From the NCBI GenBank assembly GCA_041389885.1, contig JAWKRB010000050.1:1-36062 (forward strand): a stretch of DNA of 36,062 nucleotides, written 5' to 3'. The stretch is from JAWKRB01 sp041389885 (GTDB lineage Bacteria; Myxococcota_A; Polyangia; Polyangiales; Ga0077539). Shown one piece after another: positions 17,233 to 25,351 of this stretch (the stretch's first letter is position 1; every line of letters begins with the position of its first letter). The translations under genes were made by a program, and so were the position numbers. The notes beneath the pieces were generated by a model. The model did no database searches, was not told where the DNA came from, and saw nothing but the letters and a program-made list of their open reading frames with translations.

Positions 17233-19482
17233 GTGGCTGTAAACCCGTACAAACCCCGGCAGAACGTGTTGCGCGCCCCGACCCAGGCCGCGCCCATCGC
17301 TCAGCCGCCGCCGCCGCCGCCCCCGCCGCCTCCCTCCGCCGCCGCGGGCCCCGCTCGTTCGCTCACGCCGAACTCCGTGGTGCTCGGGCGGTACGTCCTC
17401 CAGAAGGTGATCGGGCGCGGAGGCATGGCGGCCGTCTACCTCGCGACCAACCAGGAGACCGAGCGGCTGGTCGCGCTGAAGATCCTCGACCCCGAGATCT
17501 CAAGCGACCCGAGCTACGTCGAGCGGTTTCGTCGAGAGGCGCGCGCCGCGGGCCGAATTCGCAGCGACAACGTGGTCGCGATCTACGACCTCGGCACCGA
17601 CTCCAACGGCACCCTCGTGCTGGTGATGGAGTACCTGGAGGGGCACACCGTGCAGCAGACGCTGCGCAACGGGCGGCTGCCCCTCGCGCGGGCGATGAAC
17701 CTCGCGAGGCAGCTCTGCGAGGGCCTCGCGGCCGCGCACGAGGCCGGGGTGATCCACCGCGACTTGAAGCCCGCCAACCTCTTCGTCGAGCGGAGCGCGG
17801 CGGGGCATGACAAGCTGAAGATCCTCGATTTCGGCATCTCCAAGCTGGCCGAGCCGAGCTCCCAGGAGCTCACCCGGGCGGGGCAGACGCTGGGCACGCT
17901 GGCGTACATGTCGCCCGAGCAGATCCGCGGGCAGGTCAAGGGCAACGACCCCCGAATCGACCTGTACTCCGCGGGCGTCTCGATCTTCTTGATGCTCACG
18001 GCGAAGCGACCCATCGACGCCGAAGACACCGTGCAGCTGCTGCAGGCCGTGCTCGAGAAGCCGCCGCTGACGCTGGCGCAGGCGTCGGGCGCCGAGTTCC
18101 CCCCGTCGATCGAGGCGTTCATCGAGAAGGCCCTCGTGAAGGACCCGACGCGGCGGTACCAGACCGCGCTGGAGATGCGCGACGCGCTCATCCAGGCGTC
18201 GTACGCCGCGGGCGTCGACGCGCACGGCGGGCAGATCGCGTCGGGCTCGATGCCCTCACCTGCGATGGACATCGGAGCGTCCACCGTCGTCATGGACCCG
18301 GTCTCGCTCCCCGCAGACTTCGTGCCCCCGGGGAGGCTCACGCCGCCGAGCGGCGTGGTGGTCTCGGGCCCCGAGGCCATGCAGCCGGCGGGCATGGTGC
18401 TCCCGGCCTTCGAAGACGACGAGGACGAGGGCAAGACCCAGGTCCGCGCGCCGATCTCGATGACCGACTCGGGCCCCGTGCTCACGCCCCTCGCGGGTCG
18501 CCGCGGCCCTCTGCCCGACGACGGCCCGCCCGCCCCCGCGTCGGTCGTGCGACAGCCCACGATGGCCCCGTCGGGGGCGCCGCGGCACGCGACGATCATG
18601 GGCGTGGGCGCCTCCCCGAGCGGTCCGCTCTCGGGGGGTCCGCTGGGCGGGGGTCCGATGGCGCCGATGGGCGCGGCCCCTCCGCCCGCGTTTCCGTCTC
18701 AGCAGGGCGGGCCGGGCGACCGGCCCATCGAGCCCACGATGATCGCGATGGCGGGCGTCACCCCGGGCTTCCCCTCGATGCAGGGCCCTGGCAGCCCCTC
18801 AGGCTATCCGTCGATGCCTGGGGCCCCGCCCTCCGGCGTCTTCGGCCACGAAGCCTTCCCGCCGCCGCCCGCGCCCGCCGCCGCCCCTCCGGCGCCGAAG
18901 CGCCGCACCTCCCCCGTGCTGCTGGGCGCCGCGGGCATCGCGGTGCTCGGCGTCGCGGCGGCGCTCGGCGTGCGCTTTCTTCGTCAGCCAGGCGCGCCCG
19001 CGCCGACCGCGCAGGCCGCCCCGGCGCAAGCGGTCGCCGCGCCGCAGACCGCGCCTGCGACCGCGCCCGAATCTGCGCCGCCCGTGGCGCAGCCCCTCCG
19101 CGCCCGACCCCGCCGCCCAGGGGCTCGCAGACGCCGCCGTCGCCGCGGCTCCCGAGGCTCAACCCACGCCCGAGGCCCAGCCCACGCCCGAGGCTCAGCC
19201 CGCGCCCCGAGGCCCAGCCCACGCCCGAGGCCCAGCCCGCGGCGGTCGCCGCGCCCGAGGCTCCTCCCGCGCCCGAGGCCGCGCCCGAGGCCCAGCCCGC
19301 GCCCGAGACCCAGGTCGCGCTCGCGCCCCGCCCGCAGCGTCGCCGCACCCCGCGCGCTGCGCCCAGCGTGCCCACGGTGGGCCCGCAGCGTCGTGGCGGC
19401 CCCCCGGCCCGCCGCGCGCCCCGCGCGCCCCTCGCGACCCCGCCGCGGTCGCCAGGGGATCGTCACCGACATGCCGTTCTGA
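17233..19482 (+). CDS. Hanks-type Ser/Thr protein kinase with membrane anchor
   Basis: This PknB-like protein kinase (749 codons) has an N-terminal run of ten Pro (25-34) and a kinase domain at about 54-325. The glycine loop is GRGGMAAV (61-68), the ATP-binding Lys is K83, the catalytic loop is HRDLKPAN (175-182), the metal motif is DFG (199-201) and SPE is at 227-229. All residues needed for activity are present. A Pro/Gly/Met-rich linker follows, then one membrane helix (about 561-583) after KRRTS. The tail after about residue 620 reads as Arg/Pro-rich with poor third-position GC. Shifting by one base at C-runs near 19093, 19206 and 19400 restores a Pro/Ala/Glu-rich repeat with normal codon use and returns to the same end (GIVTDMPF). 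The real tail is therefore probably PEAQP-type. The kinase may sense envelope or cytoplasmic signals. Confidence 0.88.
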   Translation: MAVNPYKPRQNVLRAPTQAAPIAQPPPPPPPPPPSAAAGPARSLTPNSVVLGRYVLQKVIGRGGMAAVYLATNQETERLVALKILDPEISSDPSYVERFRREARAAGRIRSDNVVAIYDLGTDSNGTLVLVMEYLEGHTVQQTLRNGRLPLARAMNLARQLCEGLAAAHEAGVIHRDLKPANLFVERSAAGHDKLKILDFGISKLAEPSSQELTRAGQTLGTLAYMSPEQIRGQVKGNDPRIDLYSAGVSIFLMLTAKRPIDAEDTVQLLQAVLEKPPLTLAQASGAEFPPSIEAFIEKALVKDPTRRYQTALEMRDALIQASYAAGVDAHGGQIASGSMPSPAMDIGASTVVMDPVSLPADFVPPGRLTPPSGVVVSGPEAMQPAGMVLPAFEDDEDEGKTQVRAPISMTDSGPVLTPLAGRRGPLPDDGPPAPASVVRQPTMAPSGAPRHATIMGVGASPSGPLSGGPLGGGPMAPMGAAPPPAFPSQQGGPGDRPIEPTMIAMAGVTPGFPSMQGPGSPSGYPSMPGAPPSGVFGHEAFPPPPAPAAAPPAPKRRTSPVLLGAAGIAVLGVAAALGVRFLRQPGAPAPTAQAAPAQAVAAPQTAPATAPESAPPVAQPLRARPRRPGARRRRRRRGSRGSTHARGPAHARGSARAPRPSPRPRPSPRRSPRPRLLPRPRPRPRPSPRPRPRSRSRPARSVAAPRALRPACPRWARSVVAAPRPAARPARPSRPRRGRQGIVTDMPF

Positions 19483-19639
19483 GCGCGTGCCCGCGCGGCC
19501 CCTCTTGGAGATTCCTCGGCGACGCCCTCGGTCGTCTGTTCTCGCGGGGCAGCGCGGGAGGGGAGCGCGCTCGCGAGCCTTCTCTCGCCCTCGGAGGGGT
19601 TCGGCGACGCGCGCATCGGGTCGGCGCGCCGCATGACGC

Positions 19640-19669
19640 TTGACGCTCAGACCGCCCCGGGCCGAACAT
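19640..19669 (+). promoter_or_regulatory. Probable promoter of the TPR-like gene
   Basis: TTGACG (19640-19645; five of six to TTGACA), an 18-nt spacer and GAACAT (19664-19669) lie 7 nt before the GTG at 19677. This is the best -35 in the window and would give a nearly leaderless transcript. The rest of the gap 19483-19639 shows no gene that I can support. Confidence 0.5.
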
Positions 19670-19676
19670 CGCCGAC

Positions 19677-20465
19677 GTGTTCTACCGCAACGTGACCCTG
19701 GCCGCAGCTTGCGCGATGACCCTCTACGGGAGCGTCGCGGGGGCTCAAACGAACGAGACCCCTGAGCAGGTCGAAGCCGCGCGAGGATTCTATCGCTCTG
19801 GCGTGCAAGCGTTTCAGCGCAGGCGCTACGCCGAGGCGGTGGTCGAGTTCGAGCGCTCCTACCGCGCGCGCCCGCACCCGGCGACGCTCTACAACGCCGC
19901 GGAGGCCAGGATGCGCGCCGGAGACACGGCGGGGGCGCTCGAGCAACTGCGCGACCTCATGGGGATGACCTCGCCCGCGCCCGACGAGGAGCTGATGACC
20001 CGCGCGCGCAACCTCGCGCAGCAGATGGGCGAGAGCAACCTCGCGGCGCGGCGGGTCGAGGTGCCCTCCTGCCCGACCTGCCCGACCTGCCCGCCCGCGC
20101 CCACCTGCCCCACGCTGGCGCCGACGCAGCAGCGCGTCACCACGACGATCTCGCCCGCCGCCTACGCCCTCGCGGGGGCCTCGCTCGCGCTGGTCGGCGC
20201 GGGCTCGGGCTTTCTCGCCGTCGCCCTCGACAACGCCGACACCTACTCGAACCCCATGACCCCGGAGCCGCTCCGGCTCCAGCTCCGGGACCAGGGCGAG
20301 ACCTACCGCATCGTCGGCATCACGGGCCTGGTGCTCGGCGTGGGCGCCGCGGTGGGCGCGGTGTGGATGTTCACGCACCCCCGCGAGCGCACCGAGGAGG
20401 CCACCACCGCGCGCGTCGATTTCGGCGTCGGCCTCGGCGGCGCGGTGATCTCAGGGCGCTTCTGA
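19677..20465 (+). CDS. Periplasmic TPR-like protein with C-terminal membrane helices
   Basis: This 262-residue protein has a signal peptide ending near residue 23 (SVAGA). Residues about 30-85 contain TPR-like helices (ARGFYRSGVQAFQRRRYAEAVVEFERSY, here split from ATLYNAAEARMRAGDTAGAL), a fold for protein contacts. A short Cys-Pro-Thr repeat follows (Cys132, 135, 138 and 143 in CPTCPTCPPAPTC), then two membrane helices (YALAGASLALVGAGSGFL and ITGLVLGVGAAVGAVWMF). Proteins of this plan are common in myxobacteria next to Ser/Thr kinases, as here. The GTG start is taken from the signal peptide and the promoter just before it. The exact role is unknown; a partner of the upstream kinase is an inference. 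Confidence 0.72.
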   Translation: MFYRNVTLAAACAMTLYGSVAGAQTNETPEQVEAARGFYRSGVQAFQRRRYAEAVVEFERSYRARPHPATLYNAAEARMRAGDTAGALEQLRDLMGMTSPAPDEELMTRARNLAQQMGESNLAARRVEVPSCPTCPTCPPAPTCPTLAPTQQRVTTTISPAAYALAGASLALVGAGSGFLAVALDNADTYSNPMTPEPLRLQLRDQGETYRIVGITGLVLGVGAAVGAVWMFTHPRERTEEATTARVDFGVGLGGAVISGRF

Positions 20466-20513
20466 CTCGCGCCCCCGCGGCGGGGCGATTCGTGGCAGCA
20501 TCCCCCGCCTCGC

Positions 20514-21872
20514 ATGATCGACCCCGGCACGCAGCGCCTCCTCCAGCGGCTCAACGCAAGGCAGACCCGACGGCTCAGCTTCACCGCCGAGCCGCCCCTT
20601 GATTTCAATGGGCGCAGCCTCCAGCGCTTCACCCTCGGCAACGGGCTGCGGCTGCTCGTGCTCGTCGATGGGCGGGCGCCGGTGGTGTCGTACAACACGT
20701 GGTTCCGCGTGGGGTCGCGGCACGAGCGCGAGGGCAAGACCGGGCTCGCGCACCTCTTCGAGCACCTGATGTTCAACGAGACGAAGAACCTCCCCGCGGG
20801 GCGCTTCGACGCGCTGCTCGAGCGCGCCGGCGCCGAGACCAACGCCGCGACCTGGAACGACTGGACGTACTACTACGAGAACGTCCCCGCCGATCAGCTC
20901 GGGCTCGTGGTGCGGCTGGAGGCCGAGCGGATGCACAACCTCGTGCTCCGCGCGGGGCCCGTGGCGAGCGAGAAGGAGGTCGTCGCCAACGAGCGCCGCT
21001 ACCGCGTCGAAGACGACGTCGAGGGCCTGGCGAGCGAGGTCCTCTGGTCGACGGCGTTCACCGAGCACCCGTACCACCACCCCACCATCGGCTGGATGCG
21101 CGACATCGAGGCCTTCACCTCCGCCGACTGCCGGGCGTTCTACCGGACCTGGTACGCGCCGAACAACGCGACCCTCGTCGTCGTCGGAGACGTGAGCGTG
21201 CCCCGGCTCCTGAGGCTCGTTCGCAGCCACTACGGCGCCCTCGCGCCCTCGAGGCTGCCGCTCGAGTCGCCGCCCGAAGAGCCGGCGCAGACCGCCGAGC
21301 GCCGCGAGGTCATCGAGCGCCCCGCGGCGTCGGACCGGGTGTCCGTGGGCTACAAGTGCCCAGGGCTGGGACACCCCGACCACGCGGCGCTCACGGTGCT
21401 CGTCGAGGCGCTCACCGGGGGGCGCTCCTCGCGCTTCTACCGGGAGCTGGTCACCGAGCGCGAGCTCGCGTCCGACCTCTCGGGGTGGGCGTCGACGTTT
21501 CGCGACCCGGGCCTCTGGGAGCTGGGCGCCACGGCGCGGAGCGGCGTCAGCGCCGACGCCCTGCTCGCGGCGCTCGACGCGTGCATCGCCCGCCTGCGGC
21601 GCTCGCCCGTGACCCCCGAGGAGCGCGAGCGCGCCGTCGCCCGCTTCGAGCTCTCGTTCCTGCGCGGGCTCGAGACCGTCGCGGGGCGCGCCGAGACCAT
21701 CGGCTTTCACGACACCGTGCTCGACGACCCCCTCGGCGCGATGGAGCGCCTCGAGCGCGCCCGCGCGGTCACCGTCGCCGACCTCGCGAGGGTCGTGCGC
21801 GAGTACCTCGACGACGCGCGGCGCACCGTGGTGCTGGTGCGCTCGACCCTGGGCGTGGAAGGTGCGGCGTGA
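20514..21872 (+). CDS. M16 family zinc peptidase, catalytic subunit
   Basis: This 452-residue insulinase/pitrilysin-family (M16) metallopeptidase, like mitochondrial processing peptidase beta, has the inverted zinc motif HLFEH at 80-84 (H80 and H84 bind zinc, E83 is the base). The expected downstream glutamates E153 and E160 lie in SEKEVVANERR; E160 should be the third zinc ligand. The N-terminus (FTLGNGLRLLVLVDGRAPVVSYNTWFRVGSRHE, shown in part as FTLGNGLRLLVL) is typical. No signal peptide is evident, so a cytoplasmic location or non-classical export is possible. Its GTGA junction with the next gene implies coupled synthesis of a two-subunit enzyme that cleaves peptides. Confidence 0.93.
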   Translation: MIDPGTQRLLQRLNARQTRRLSFTAEPPLDFNGRSLQRFTLGNGLRLLVLVDGRAPVVSYNTWFRVGSRHEREGKTGLAHLFEHLMFNETKNLPAGRFDALLERAGAETNAATWNDWTYYYENVPADQLGLVVRLEAERMHNLVLRAGPVASEKEVVANERRYRVEDDVEGLASEVLWSTAFTEHPYHHPTIGWMRDIEAFTSADCRAFYRTWYAPNNATLVVVGDVSVPRLLRLVRSHYGALAPSRLPLESPPEEPAQTAERREVIERPAASDRVSVGYKCPGLGHPDHAALTVLVEALTGGRSSRFYRELVTERELASDLSGWASTFRDPGLWELGATARSGVSADALLAALDACIARLRRSPVTPEERERAVARFELSFLRGLETVAGRAETIGFHDTVLDDPLGAMERLERARAVTVADLARVVREYLDDARRTVVLVRSTLGVEGAA

Positions 21873-23152
21873 GCGTCACCACCTTCGTCGAGACCTCGAC
21901 CGACCTCCCCCTGGTCGACCTCTATTTCATCACGCGCACGGGGAGCTCCCACGACCCCGCGGGCCGCGAGGGCGCGCTGAACCTCGCGCTCCGCACGCTG
22001 CGCCGCGGCACCCGCACCCGCACCGCGGTCGAGATCGACGCGCAGCTCGACCGCGCCGGCGCCGAGCTCTCGACCTCGTGCGACGCGTCGTCGTCGATGC
22101 TGCACCTCACGGTGATCCGCCGAAACCTCGAGGCGGCGCTCGAGCTCTTCGCGGAGATCCTCACCGAGGCGCTGCTGCCCCCTGAGGAGCTCGCGCAGGT
22201 CGCCCGCGAGGTGCGCGCCGACCTCATCGACAGCCGCGACGACGACCGCACCCTCGCGGGCCGCTTCTTTCGCCGCACGCTCTTCGCGGGGCACCCCTAC
22301 GGCCGCCCCTCGGCGGGCACCGCCGACCGCGTGGGCTCGCTCACCCGCGACGACGCGCTCCTCGCGTGGCGCCAGGCGAGCCGACGCGACAACGTGATCA
22401 TCGCCGCCAACGGCGACATCACCGAGGGCGAGCTGCGGCGCTTCGCCGAGCGCGTGAGCGCGGGGCTGCCCTCAGAGGCGCCGCTGTCGCAGGAGATCCC
22501 CGCGCCCCGGGCGCCGCGCGGGCGCAACCTCGTGCTCGTCGACAAGCCCGAGCGCACCCAGACGCAGATCTACATCGGGTCCCTCGGCACCCACGCCCGC
22601 GACCGCGACCACCACGCCCTCGTGCTCGGCAACACCATCTTCGGGGGAACCTTCTCCGCGCGGCTCATGCGCGAGATCCGCTCGAAGCGCGGCTGGTCCT
22701 ACGGCGCGTCGTCGCGGCTCGGTCGCGACCGCGCGCGGGAGGCCTGGAGCATGTGGACCTTCCCTGCCGCCGCCGACGCCCCGGCCTGCGTCGCGACGCA
22801 GCTCGAGCTCCTGAGCCGGCTCATCGAGCGGGGCGTGAACGCCCGCGAGCTCTCCTTCGCCCGCAGCTACCTCAGCCGCGGCTACGCGTTCGAGACCGAC
22901 ACGCCGGGAAAGCGCCTGTGGCAGCGCATCGAGGTCGACCTCCTCGACCTCCCCGACGGGTATTACACCCGCTACCTCGACAAGCTCCGCGCGGTGACCC
23001 TCGACGAGGTCAACGCCTCCCTGCGCCGTCGCCTCTCGAGCGACGACCTGGTGCTCTCGGTGGTGTGCACCGCGTCCGAGATCCGGGGCGACCTCGAGCG
23101 CGCGGTGACCGGGCTGAAGAGCTCGCGCGTGGTGCCCTTCGACACGGATTGA
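21869..23152 (+). CDS. M16 family protein, non-catalytic partner subunit
   Basis: This 427-residue M16 homologue starts at a GTG overlapping the stop of the catalytic gene (GTGA). Where the zinc motif should be, the sequence is GREGALNLALRTLRRGT, without HxxEH, so it cannot bind zinc. The Arg/Tyr motif typical of alpha-type subunits is kept (SKRGWSYGASS), with preceding NTIFGGTFSARLMREI. In the family such pairs form a clamshell: one half holds the metal and this half helps bind and cap the substrate. Downstream, holB follows after only 5 nt. Confidence 0.9.
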   Translation: MSVTTFVETSTDLPLVDLYFITRTGSSHDPAGREGALNLALRTLRRGTRTRTAVEIDAQLDRAGAELSTSCDASSSMLHLTVIRRNLEAALELFAEILTEALLPPEELAQVAREVRADLIDSRDDDRTLAGRFFRRTLFAGHPYGRPSAGTADRVGSLTRDDALLAWRQASRRDNVIIAANGDITEGELRRFAERVSAGLPSEAPLSQEIPAPRAPRGRNLVLVDKPERTQTQIYIGSLGTHARDRDHHALVLGNTIFGGTFSARLMREIRSKRGWSYGASSRLGRDRAREAWSMWTFPAAADAPACVATQLELLSRLIERGVNARELSFARSYLSRGYAFETDTPGKRLWQRIEVDLLDLPDGYYTRYLDKLRAVTLDEVNASLRRRLSSDDLVLSVVCTASEIRGDLERAVTGLKSSRVVPFDTD

Positions 23153-23157
23153 ACGCT

Positions 23158-24240
23158 GTGGACCTACCCCGAAAGAGCGGCGCGGAGCCGCCCGTGAACC
23201 CGTCGCCGGTGCGCGGCTTTCGCTCGCTGCGAGGGCACCTCGAGGCCGTAGAGCTCCTGCGTCGCGCCATCGCGCACGACCGCGTCTCGAGCGTGTACCT
23301 CTTCACTGGCCCCCAGGGCGTCGGCAAGGAGCGGGCGGCCCTGGCCCTCGCCCAGGCGATGAACTGCGCGGCGTACGACCGGGCCCGGCCCGACGCCGAC
23401 GCGTGCGGCGAGTGCCTCGCGTGCAAGCGCATCGCCGCCCTGCGCTTCGCCGACCTCATCGTGCTGCAGCGCAGGTACAAGGGCGACACCGAGGCCGACG
23501 ACCGCCTGCGCTTCGGGCGCGTCGAAGACATCCCCGAGGCCGAGCTGCGCCAGGAGATCGTCGTCGACCAGATCGAGGAGCTCATCGCGCGGATGCCCTT
23601 TCGCCCCAACGAGGGCGGCACGCGCTGGGTGGTCGTGCGCGAGGCCGAGCGCATGAACTCCACCGTGGCGAACAAGCTCCTCAAGACCCTCGAGGAGCCG
23701 CCCCAGGGCACCCACTTCGTGCTGCTCACCCACCGCCCCAGCGCGCTCCTCGCGACGGTGCGCTCGCGGTGCCAGGTGCTTCGCTTCGGCCTGCTCGAGG
23801 ACGGCGAGGTGCGCGCGGTGCTGGGCGAGCTCGGCGTCGAGGCGGGGGCCCTCGAGCGCGTCGCCGCGCTGGCCGACGGATCGGTGGGCAAGGCGCTGTC
23901 CTTCCTCGACGGCGAGGAGCACGGCCGACGACGCGCCTTCGTCGACGCGATGCTCGCGTCGCTGCGCGGGCGCAGCGTGCTCGTCGGGTCGTTCTCCGAG
24001 CGCGCCGACGAGGCCAAGGCGATGGACCGCGGGGACCTCACCGCCGCGCTCTCCCTGCTGCTCCGCCACTTTCGCGACGAGGCCTGCCAGAGCGCCGCCG
24101 ACCCGCGCGCGGGCGTGGTCAACGCCGCCCGCGCCGACGTCGTGCGCGAGGCGCTCGACCTGGTCGAGAGCGGCGCGCCCCTCAACGCCGGGCTGCTCGT
24201 GCAGTCCATGCTCGCGCGGCTCCGCGAGGTGCGACCGTGA
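23158..24240 (+). CDS. holB: DNA polymerase III, delta' subunit
   Basis: HolB is part of the clamp loader that places the sliding clamp on DNA. The 360-residue protein has a Walker A-like GPQGVGKE (51-58), a four-Cys zinc module (C70, C83, C86, C89; CGECLAC), VVVREAERMNSTVANKLLKTLEEPP (read here as VREAERMN then KLLKTLEEPP) and RSRCQVLRF, all in the order typical of DnaX/HolB AAA+ domains. The C-terminal helical collar is shorter and less conserved. GTG 23158 is chosen as the first in-frame start after the upstream stop; GTG 23194 is a possible alternative closer to the conserved part. The gene overlaps the next by GTGA. Confidence 0.88.
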   Translation: MDLPRKSGAEPPVNPSPVRGFRSLRGHLEAVELLRRAIAHDRVSSVYLFTGPQGVGKERAALALAQAMNCAAYDRARPDADACGECLACKRIAALRFADLIVLQRRYKGDTEADDRLRFGRVEDIPEAELRQEIVVDQIEELIARMPFRPNEGGTRWVVVREAERMNSTVANKLLKTLEEPPQGTHFVLLTHRPSALLATVRSRCQVLRFGLLEDGEVRAVLGELGVEAGALERVAALADGSVGKALSFLDGEEHGRRRAFVDAMLASLRGRSVLVGSFSERADEAKAMDRGDLTAALSLLLRHFRDEACQSAADPRAGVVNAARADVVREALDLVESGAPLNAGLLVQSMLARLREVRP

Positions 24241-25310
24241 GGGGACGGCGCGGGCCGCGACGGGGCCCCTCGCCCGCGGCGCCGCGCGAGGCCCAGGGCG
24301 AGGCCCGCCCGCGGCGCCCCTCGGTCCCGCCGCAAGGTCCGCGCGTCGAGGCGCCGCCGCCGAAGCGAGCGTCGCTGCCGCTCGCGGCGCCCGCGCCGGC
24401 GCCCCTGGCGGCGAGCGACGGGCTCCCCGATTTCGTCCCCTTCGTCGGGCCCGACGAGCTCCAGCTCTGCGCGGTGGCCACGGTGCGCCTCGGCGGCTCG
24501 CCCTCGGGACTGCGGTGCGACGCCGCGGGGCTCCCGCTGCGCGTGGGCGAGGCCGTCGTCGTCGAGTCCGAGCGCGGCGCCGAGGTGGGGGTGGTGACCG
24601 CGGCGCCTCGTCGCGAGCTGCTCCGCGCGCGCCCCGCGGCGCGCTGCCTGCGCCGCGCGGGCGAGGGCGACCTCCGCGCCGAGCGCAAGGCCAGGCTGCG
24701 CGAGGCCGACGCCGCGCGCGTCGCCGCGCGCGTGGTGGGCGCGATGAGGCTCCCGCTCAAGGTGGTGCGCGCCGACTGCGGCGTCGCGGGCGGGCGCACG
24801 GTGATCCACCTCGCGAGCGAGGAGCGGGTCGAGCTGCGCGACCTCGCGAAGCAGCTCAGCGGGGCGCTCCAGGGGCGGGTCGAGCTCCGGCACGTGGGCG
24901 TGCGCGACGCGGCCCGCGCCATCGGCGGCGTCGGGCCGTGCGGGCTGCAGCTCTGCTGCAACACCTTCCTGAGCGAGTTCGCGCCGGTCTCGATTCGCCA
25001 CGCGAAGGAGCAGGGCCTCGCGCTCAACCCGCAGCGCGTCTCGGGGGTGTGCGGGCGGCTGATGTGCTGCCTGGTGTACGAGGACGCGTTCTACCGGCAG
25101 CAGCGCGCGCTCTTTCCCAGGCACGGGCGGCGGGTGATCACGCCCCGCGGCGAGGGGCGCGTGCGCGACGTCGACGTGCTCGCCCGCACGGTGCGGGTGG
25201 TCTTCGCCGACCACCGCGTCGAGACCTTCGAGGTCGAGGCGGTGCGCCCGGCCAGCGCGGGGGAGCCGCAGGGCGACGCCCCGTTGCGTGAGGGCGACCG
25301 CAAGGCGTAG
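24237..25310 (+). CDS. PSP1-domain protein, RicT (YaaT)-like
   Basis: This 357-residue protein has a Pro/Arg-rich, probably disordered N-terminus of about 60 residues followed by a PSP1 domain. The hallmark Cys clusters are GPCGLQLCC (C235, C240, C241) and GVCGRLMCC (C272, C277, C278), followed by LVYED. In Bacillus the homologue RicT (YaaT) joins RicA and RicF to form an Fe-S-bearing complex that steers RNase Y and mRNA maturation; the Cys residues bind the clusters. I see no RicA/RicF here. Placement next to holB matches the Bacillus order. Start GTG 24237 overlaps the holB stop. Function in this organism is inferred only from family and position. Confidence 0.85.
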   Translation: MRGRRGPRRGPSPAAPREAQGEARPRRPSVPPQGPRVEAPPPKRASLPLAAPAPAPLAASDGLPDFVPFVGPDELQLCAVATVRLGGSPSGLRCDAAGLPLRVGEAVVVESERGAEVGVVTAAPRRELLRARPAARCLRRAGEGDLRAERKARLREADAARVAARVVGAMRLPLKVVRADCGVAGGRTVIHLASEERVELRDLAKQLSGALQGRVELRHVGVRDAARAIGGVGPCGLQLCCNTFLSEFAPVSIRHAKEQGLALNPQRVSGVCGRLMCCLVYEDAFYRQQRALFPRHGRRVITPRGEGRVRDVDVLARTVRVVFADHRVETFEVEAVRPASAGEPQGDAPLREGDRKA

Positions 25311-25351
25311 ACCTTCGCCGCCGCTGCCAGCGCAGAGGGATGCCGAGGGCC

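Noticed and set aside
19368..19643. Separate small gene after the kinase
   Set aside because: It is better explained as the alternate frame of the kinase's Pro/Ala-rich tail running on past the third frame change.
25340..25351. ATG 25340 as the metG start
   Set aside because: It adds only MPRA before the conserved start, and its ribosome site would be too close; it remains possible.
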